This document shows, in pieces, positions 59,666 to 64,000 of a DNA stretch of 64,000 nucleotides (the first letter of the stretch is position 1; every line of letters starts with the position of its first letter). Position numbers and translations under genes: made by a program. The stretch is taken from NCBI RefSeq assembly GCF_900114615.1, contig NZ_FOTS01000006.1, positions 62,001 to 126,000 of the forward strand, given 5' to 3'. Under the pieces are notes generated by a model. That model made no database searches, was not told the DNA's origin, and saw only the letters and a program-made list of their open reading frames with translations. This DNA comes from Pelosinus propionicus DSM 13327. GTDB lineage: Bacteria; Bacillota; Negativicutes; DSM-13327.

Positions 59666-59944
59666 TTACTTGGTGTTATTGTTATTGCAAATTCCCATCG
59701 TACCGCCATTTTGCATCATTTTTTGCATGACAGGAGCCATTTGCTGCATATGCTCATTCATCTGAGCCGCTTGCTCGGTAGTGATAGTGCCATTGTCCAC
59801 TGCCTGCTGCATCATTTGCTGATGATTTTGAGACATTTGATTGAACCAATCATTTTGTGCCTGAGTCTGATCAGTAGTTGCGGCAAATACGGGCACAGCC
59901 ATCAGAGCTGCTAACATCGTAAACATAATAATTTTCTTTTTCAT
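59666..59944 (-). CDS. Small exported DUF2680-like protein, paralogue 2
   Basis: 92 residues. Signal peptide MKKKIIMFTMLAALMAVPV(FA), then QMSQNHQQMMQQAVDNG, TEQAAQMNEHMQQMAPVM and QKMMQNGG. It is strikingly Met-rich and shares its plan with the gene at 49298-49576. Its promoter has an 11-bp-period array (59993-60030). Its Met clusters may bind Cu or Ag outside the cytoplasm; inference. Confidence 0.7.
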   Translation of the reverse strand: MKKKIIMFTMLAALMAVPVFAATTDQTQAQNDWFNQMSQNHQQMMQQAVDNGTITTEQAAQMNEHMQQMAPVMQKMMQNGGTMGICNNNNTK

Positions 59945-59992
59945 AGGGTTTCCCTCCTGCTTTTTATTTATTTTTATTGTATCCCATCATTG

Positions 59993-60030
59993 TGGAGAAA
60001 TGATGGAGCCTTTGTGGAAAATTTGTGTTT
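59993..60030. promoter_or_regulatory. 11-bp-period operator of the DUF2680-like gene
   Basis: TGGAGA, TGGAGC, TGGAAA and TGTTT start at 59993, 60004, 60015 and 60026. The period matches the TGAAGA arrays, with G for the fourth-position A, so the same or a related regulator may bind. Confidence 0.6.
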
Positions 60031-60271
60031 ATTCCATCTCTTTTTTCATACGCTGATACTCATCAGTAGTAATTTCCCCTTTGGCATACCGCTGTTTTAA
60101 TATCTCCAAAGCGTCAATCCGAAGCTCATTTTGGCTGCCACCACGGAATAACGCCTTAAATAGCCAGGCTGCCGCCATAATAACAAGAGCGGTAAACGCC
60201 AAATGAACAAGTATCCCCAGGATCATGCCCAGCCAACCGAAGGGTCCGCCGAAGCCATACCCCATCATCAT
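60029..60271 (-). CDS. SHOCT-domain small membrane protein
   Basis: 80 residues. Gly-rich start GYGFGGPFGWLGMILG leads to one membrane helix (LAFTALVIMAAAWLFKAL), then the SHOCT motif DALEILKQRYAKGEITTDEYQRMK, given in two parts: DALEILKQRYAKGE and ITTDEYQRMK. Often adjacent to signalling or transport genes. It is preceded by the operator at 60318-60345. Confidence 0.8.
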   Translation of the reverse strand: MMMGYGFGGPFGWLGMILGILVHLAFTALVIMAAAWLFKALFRGGSQNELRIDALEILKQRYAKGEITTDEYQRMKKEME

Positions 60272-60317
60272 AGTTCATATACCTCCTTTGTGTTAAGCCT
60301 AGTATAGCCTAACATTG

Positions 60318-60345
60318 TGGAGATTTTATGGAGAAACTGTGGGTT
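60318..60345. promoter_or_regulatory. 11-bp-period operator of the SHOCT gene
   Basis: TGGAGA at 60318 and 60329 and TGGG at 60340 keep the 11-bp period. It lies between the sensor kinase stop and the SHOCT gene, about 50-75 bp before the latter. Confidence 0.55.
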
Positions 60346-60346
60346 T

Positions 60347-61456
60347 TTAATGTAGATCAATCGGCAGCAGGACGCTGAAGGTACTGCCCTGGCCTAACGT
60401 ACTTTCAGCCTTGATCTTACCGCCATGGACCAAAGCCATTTGCTTGACAAGGGCTAGACCTAAGCCAGTACCGCCGCTTGCTTTGGTCCTAGCCGGGTCA
60501 ACACGGTAAAAATAATCAAAAACATGTTCAAGATCTTCCACTGCAATTCCAATTCCGGTATCAGTAACCGCAATTTTAATCATGTCATTTTCAGCAGCTG
60601 CCCTTACGCTAATCTGTCCACCGTCAGAAGTATATTTGATGGCATTTAAGACAAGATTGTACACCATTTGGTTAACCATATCCCCATCCGCCCAAATCAA
60701 TGGCAGCCGATCCTCTGTTTCTATACGCAGGCTGATGCATTTTTCACCAGCAAGAGGCTTACTTTTCCCTACAATCTCACGCAGTAGTTGGGCTACGTCT
60801 AATAGAGTGAATTCTGCCTGTAGTTGCCCTGCCTCTAATAAAGAAAGATCTCTAAGTTCTCCGACCAGCTTGGTTAGCCGATCAACTTCTTCAGTCAGCG
60901 AACTCATTTGCTCTACGTTCGGAGTAATGACACCATCTGCGATGCCTTCCAGATTAGCCTTCAGTATTGTCAGCGGTGTTCTAAGTTCGTGAGCTATCCC
61001 AGCCAAAAAGCGTTGGCGCAAGACAGTATTGGATTTTAATTTGACAGTCATGGCGTTAAACGCCATGGCTAATTGCCCCACTTCGTCTTGCCTTTCCACA
61101 CTAACGGCAGCATCCAAGTTTCCTGCTGCCACTGCATTGACTGCTCGGTTCAAGTCAATCACCGGAGTCGCAATATTGCGGGCCAAATAATAGCTAACGC
61201 CAGCTCCAATTAGCAGCATCCCCCCTGCAGCCAATAGTAAAGACTGCTTTAACGATATCATAAACTGCTTTTCTGGTGATCCCATCATAGAAGCCATATT
61301 GCCATGATTCATCATCATGCCATGCATGCCGCTCATATATAAATACGAATTAAAATTTTCGGATACCTGATAGTTGACGACCAGGATAAGTCCCACAATA
61401 ACAGCAACCGTTGTTACAAAGAAAGTGACCATTACCCGAATCAGAAGACTACCCAC
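60347..61456 (-). CDS. Sensor histidine kinase of the Cu/Ag locus
   Basis: 369 residues from GTG 61456 (GGGTGA five bases upstream). Two membrane helices flank an external loop with Met/His (MSGMHGMMMNHGNMASMMG), which likely binds metal. HAMP (about 110-165), dimerisation domain with phospho-His in FLAGIAHELRTPLTILK, then ATPase motifs NLVLNAIKYT, DTGIGI, GGTGLGLALVKQ follow. It should phosphorylate the response regulator, whose gene is frameshifted. Confidence 0.85.
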   Translation of the reverse strand: MGSLLIRVMVTFFVTTVAVIVGLILVVNYQVSENFNSYLYMSGMHGMMMNHGNMASMMGSPEKQFMISLKQSLLLAAGGMLLIGAGVSYYLARNIATPVIDLNRAVNAVAAGNLDAAVSVERQDEVGQLAMAFNAMTVKLKSNTVLRQRFLAGIAHELRTPLTILKANLEGIADGVITPNVEQMSSLTEEVDRLTKLVGELRDLSLLEAGQLQAEFTLLDVAQLLREIVGKSKPLAGEKCISLRIETEDRLPLIWADGDMVNQMVYNLVLNAIKYTSDGGQISVRAAAENDMIKIAVTDTGIGIAVEDLEHVFDYFYRVDPARTKASGGTGLGLALVKQMALVHGGKIKAESTLGQGSTFSVLLPIDLH

Positions 61457-62125
61457 AGGAATCACCCGCCAGCTTATAACCAACACCATAAACAGTTTTG
61501 ATATAACGAGGTTCACCATAGGAATCGCCAAGCTTTTTGCGAAGGTTTTTAATATGAGAATCAACCGTACGTTCATAGCCTTCAAAAGCATAGCCTTGTA
61601 CTTTCTCAATTAACTGCAGCCGAGACAAGACTTGACCAGGATGGGTCAAAAACAGTTCCAGCAGTTTATACTCGGTAGGTGTCAACTCGACAGGGTTACC
61701 TTGCACTATTAAGGTGCGGTTATGCGGATGTAATGCTATTTCTCCAACAGACAGTACATTTAAAGCTTTGTCTCGCCGCCCCTCAGGCTTAACCCGCCTA
61801 AGGATAGCTCCCGAGGACTAAAAGGCTTTGCTACATAGTCATCAGCCCCGATTTCCAGCCCAATGACCCGATCAGTCTCAGCATCCCGCGCAGTGAGCAT
61901 AATAATCGGCACATCGCTATCTCGCCGAATTTCCTTGCATACTTCCCAGCCATCTAGTTCTGGCAGCATCACATCCAGCAATACCACATCAGGCTCCCAT
62001 TGCCGTACCTTCTTCACTGCATTCCTGCCATCCATAGCTGTTTCTATCATATAGCCCTCTTTTCTCAGATAGGTTACCAGCACTTTTACAATTTTCTCAT
62101 CATCATCCACTACTAACACCTTCAT
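61449..62125 (-). pseudogene. Frameshifted OmpR-family response regulator
   Basis: The receiver (62125 down to about 61800) is intact with DVMLPELDGWEVC and KPFSPREL. A frame change follows, giving a false ending LGGLSLRGGETKL. The other frame resumes AILRRVKPEGRRDK and continues into an intact wHTH (LTPTEYKLLELFL, VDSHIKNLRKKLGD, YGVGYKL). About 19 nt and part of the linker are missing, apparently lost between two AGCT repeats. The full gene would be ~231 aa. It overlaps the kinase start. Confidence 0.8.
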
Positions 62126-62289
62126 TTATCACACCTCCGTACCCATGACAACCAGTATAAAAGCAACCACATTCTATAAGATACAACACACACTTATTGT
62201 GAAAATACTATTCGCTCATATCGATGCTATTGTACCGCATTTGCTTGTCTTTCTGCAATATCGGCAGTTACTGGCGGATATGACTGAGT

Positions 62290-62333
62290 AAAACAGCAAA
62301 GCAGCCTTTCCTGCAGGAAAAGCTGCTTTGCTA
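62290..62333 (-). terminator. Terminator of the membrane protein gene
   Basis: AGCAAAGCAGC and GCTGCTTTGCT form a stem with TGTTTTACTC on the minus strand. It follows the gene at 62349. Confidence 0.75.
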
Positions 62334-62348
62334 TCATACTCGAAATTT

Positions 62349-62858
62349 TTATGGATGCTTATGTTGCATAGGTGGCGTATTCCCACCAACAGCATTAGGA
62401 TCCCATCCCATAATCGTCGGATCCACCATCCCGAAAATCATAGCTACGTGAGCAACAACGAGAAATACGGTCAATAGAATGAAATGAAGTTTCATCTTTT
62501 CATCATCCGATTTCCCCTTGGCGATTACACCGAGTTCCAATAAAGCAATGCTGAACAGCGGAATTACACCACTGAGATAAGAACCTACTGCAAGTATATC
62601 AGCAATGCCGCGCCATTGAATCGTAGGAATAACAGTGGTTATTAAATTGAGGAAGACTCCCAGAAAGTAAAACCCCAGAAAAATACCAATTGCTTTATTA
62701 GCTGTCTTCCATCCGCCAGCATTGGACCCACGCAGGAAAACCGTAAAAAATTCGGTTGCAACAAGTGCTTCTGCCAAGGCTACAGGAATAACCATATACA
62801 AAATTAAATTCCATGGCTGGTTAACAGCCAGCAATTCCATATAGTGTGTCATAACCAT
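62349..62858 (-). CDS. Membrane protein (permease-like, unknown family)
   Basis: 169 residues with about four to five helices (WNLILYMVIPVALAEALVA, GIFLGFYFLGVFLNLITTV) and a cytoplasmic or periplasmic tail GGNTPPMQHKHP with Met and His. The family may be DUF6803, but I am not certain. Its operator array is at 62908-62945. The start ATG at 62858 has GAGGAG eight bases upstream. Confidence 0.65.
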   Translation of the reverse strand: MVMTHYMELLAVNQPWNLILYMVIPVALAEALVATEFFTVFLRGSNAGGWKTANKAIGIFLGFYFLGVFLNLITTVIPTIQWRGIADILAVGSYLSGVIPLFSIALLELGVIAKGKSDDEKMKLHFILLTVFLVVAHVAMIFGMVDPTIMGWDPNAVGGNTPPMQHKHP

Positions 62859-62907
62859 AATCATCACTCCTCATATAAACTTATATTGATAGTATACAAA
62901 GAAAATG

Positions 62908-62945
62908 TGAAGATCTTGTGAAGATACTATAAAGAATTTGTGTGC
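62908..62945. promoter_or_regulatory. 11-bp-period operator of the membrane protein gene
   Basis: TGAAGA, TGAAGA, TAAAGA and TGTGCC start at 62908, 62919, 62930 and 62941. It closely matches the arrays at 57980 and 58492. Confidence 0.65.
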
Positions 62946-62983
62946 CTATTTTCTTACAATACTTATGAATCTGATTCTATCAT

Positions 62984-63011
62984 AAAAAAGCAGAGTTCAA
63001 TTGAACTCTGC
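62984..63011 (-). terminator. Terminator of the KDPG aldolase operon
   Basis: GCAGAGTTCAA and TTGAACTCTGC form a perfect stem followed by TTTTTTA on the minus strand. Confidence 0.85.
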
Positions 63012-63071
63012 CGCATTCCATCAACTATCCTGTGATACACTAGGAATGATCATTTTTTAAACTCTTCTTTT

Positions 63072-63719
63072 TTATAATCGAGCTAAGCGTATCGCTTCTA
63101 CGAATTCTTTCGCCTTGTCTGTAATCGACTGATAATCGCCAGTCTTAGCACCTGCGGTAATGTTGCCGCCGACACCAACAGCAACGCATCCAGCCTTGAT
63201 CCACTCTCCTACGTTTTCAACACTTACGCCGCCTGTAGGCATAATCCGTGCTTGAGGCAATGGTCCTCTGATGGCTTTAACGAAGGTAGGCCCAAATAAT
63301 TCACCGGGAAATACTTTAATAATATCAGCACCAGCTTCCATGCCTTCCACAACTTCTTTAATCGTCATGGCACCAGGCATCACAGGTATACGATAACGAT
63401 TACACAATTTGATAGTATCAAGATTTAAGCTAGGTGAAACAACATATTGGGCACCGCTTAAAATTGCAATTCTAGCAGTCTCAGGATCAAGTACGGTACC
63501 GGCTCCCAATAGTATTTCCTCTGGAGAATATAATTTCGCCAATTCGCTGATGATCTCGTGAGCACCAGGAACTGTAAAGGTAAGCTCAATGGCGGTGACG
63601 CCGCCAGCAATACATGCTTCCGTAATTTTTTTTGCCTGTTCACTTGTTTCCGCTCTTATGACAGCTACTAATCCACCATCACATATTTTTGTAATTACTT
63701 TTTCTTTTTCCAATTTCAT
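63072..63719 (-). CDS. eda: 2-dehydro-3-deoxyphosphogluconate/4-hydroxy-2-oxoglutarate aldolase
   Basis: 215 residues of the class I KDPG/KHG aldolase family. The acid-base Glu is in GVTAIELTFTVPGA, and the Schiff-base Lys in GADIIKVFPGELFGP. It splits KDPG to pyruvate and glyceraldehyde 3-phosphate. It follows the sugar kinase by 8 bp, so they form a KDG-KDPG unit for sugar acids. GGGGAC precedes the ATG. Confidence 0.92.
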   Translation of the reverse strand: MKLEKEKVITKICDGGLVAVIRAETSEQAKKITEACIAGGVTAIELTFTVPGAHEIISELAKLYSPEEILLGAGTVLDPETARIAILSGAQYVVSPSLNLDTIKLCNRYRIPVMPGAMTIKEVVEGMEAGADIIKVFPGELFGPTFVKAIRGPLPQARIMPTGGVSVENVGEWIKAGCVAVGVGGNITAGAKTGDYQSITDKAKEFVEAIRLARL

Positions 63720-63727
63720 CCGTCCCC

Positions 63728-64000
63728 TTAACGATTTATGCCCATCATGTAGGTTTTTAACTGATCCGAATTAGGAAGTCCATCATTGTCACCAGGCGAC
63801 ATAACGGCAAGTGCACCAACAGCATTCCCTCTGCGTACAGCATCTTTAAGAGAAAGCCCTTCTAAAAGCCCGCTAATCACTCCCACTGCAAATCCATCAC
63901 CAGCACCAACTGTATCTACAACTTTTTCAACTTTAAAGCCTGGCACAATAAAAGAATCTTCTTTCGTTTTTACAAAAGCACCCTTTTCTCCTAACTTCAC
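63728..64000 (-). CDS. PfkB-family sugar kinase (2-keto-3-deoxygluconate kinase-like), partial
   Basis: The 90 residues visible run off the window end. The signature DTVGAGDGFAVGVISG is the PfkB anion hole and catalytic Asp. Adjacent to the KDPG aldolase, it is probably KdgK, making KDPG from 2-keto-3-deoxygluconate. The N-terminal half lies beyond 64000. Confidence 0.85.
   Translation of the reverse strand: MKLGEKGAFVKTKEDSFIVPGFKVEKVVDTVGAGDGFAVGVISGLLEGLSLKDAVRRGNAVGALAVMSPGDNDGLPNSDQLKTYMMGINR

Overview
The window looks like a chromosomal segment of a diderm Firmicute (Negativicutes, most like Sporomusaceae/Pelosinus). It is AT-rich, has strong Firmicute-type Shine-Dalgarno sites, and encodes TolC and an RND efflux pump, which need an outer membrane. 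The genus is inferred from gene content, not from a marker gene. No tRNA, rRNA, CRISPR array or transposase gene was found. Most genes are on the minus strand.

Region 1 (1-9.7 kb): the tail of a chemoreceptor, then an acetoin dehydrogenase operon (acoA, acoB, acoC, lipB, lipA, a small unknown gene, lpd). It has a sigma-54 promoter and its activator gene acoR upstream. The operon carries its own lipoylation enzymes.

Region 2 (10-28.5 kb): an anaerobic nicotinate utilisation island. One operon encodes nicotinate dehydrogenase (small Fe-S, large Mo and FAD subunits), an HD protein and a MocA-like cytidylyltransferase. The other encodes enamidase, a DUF1185 protein, transporters, a 2-(hydroxymethyl)glutarate dehydrogenase-like enzyme, XdhC-type maturation proteins, 6-hydroxynicotinate reductase, a UPF0280 protein and a soluble chemoreceptor. 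A LysR gene lies between them. Both operons start with the same roughly 80-nt leader, which can form an intrinsic terminator or a competing hairpin. The second copy sits beside a decayed lysR start, so the whole control region appears duplicated.

Region 3 (28.6-41.3 kb): c-di-GMP signalling. A GGDEF-EAL protein is preceded by a c-di-GMP-I riboswitch. A second c-di-GMP-I riboswitch with a clear terminator switch precedes two tiny coupled peptide genes (43 and 31 aa). V4R, PAS/PucR-type, CHASE-GGDEF and EAL-HDOD genes follow. Amino-acid genes (ilvE, FAH-family, LysE/Lrp pair) are interspersed.

Region 4 (41.5-50.7 kb): a sigma-54-controlled peptide or amide utilisation cluster (OPT transporter, class I amidotransferase-like hydrolase, asparaginase) with a divergent activator that has an unusual winged-helix C-terminus. 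Smaller genes follow. Two genes here, the asparaginase and a GreA/GreB-C family gene, appear to start at ATC codons.

Region 5 (50.9-63 kb): a Cu/Ag-type efflux locus (TolC, CusB, CusA, Met/His-rich small proteins, sensor kinase). Its OmpR-type response regulator gene is frameshifted. Five promoters in this locus carry arrays of direct repeats with an exact 11-bp period, probably its regulon. A promoter-to-terminator unit of about 260 nt encodes a structured non-coding RNA. The window ends in a KDPG aldolase and a sugar kinase.

Dispersed repeats include a MITE-like pair (10.3 and 33.0 kb), a duplicated terminator hairpin (10.4 and 28.6 kb) and six copies of an inverted-repeat family.
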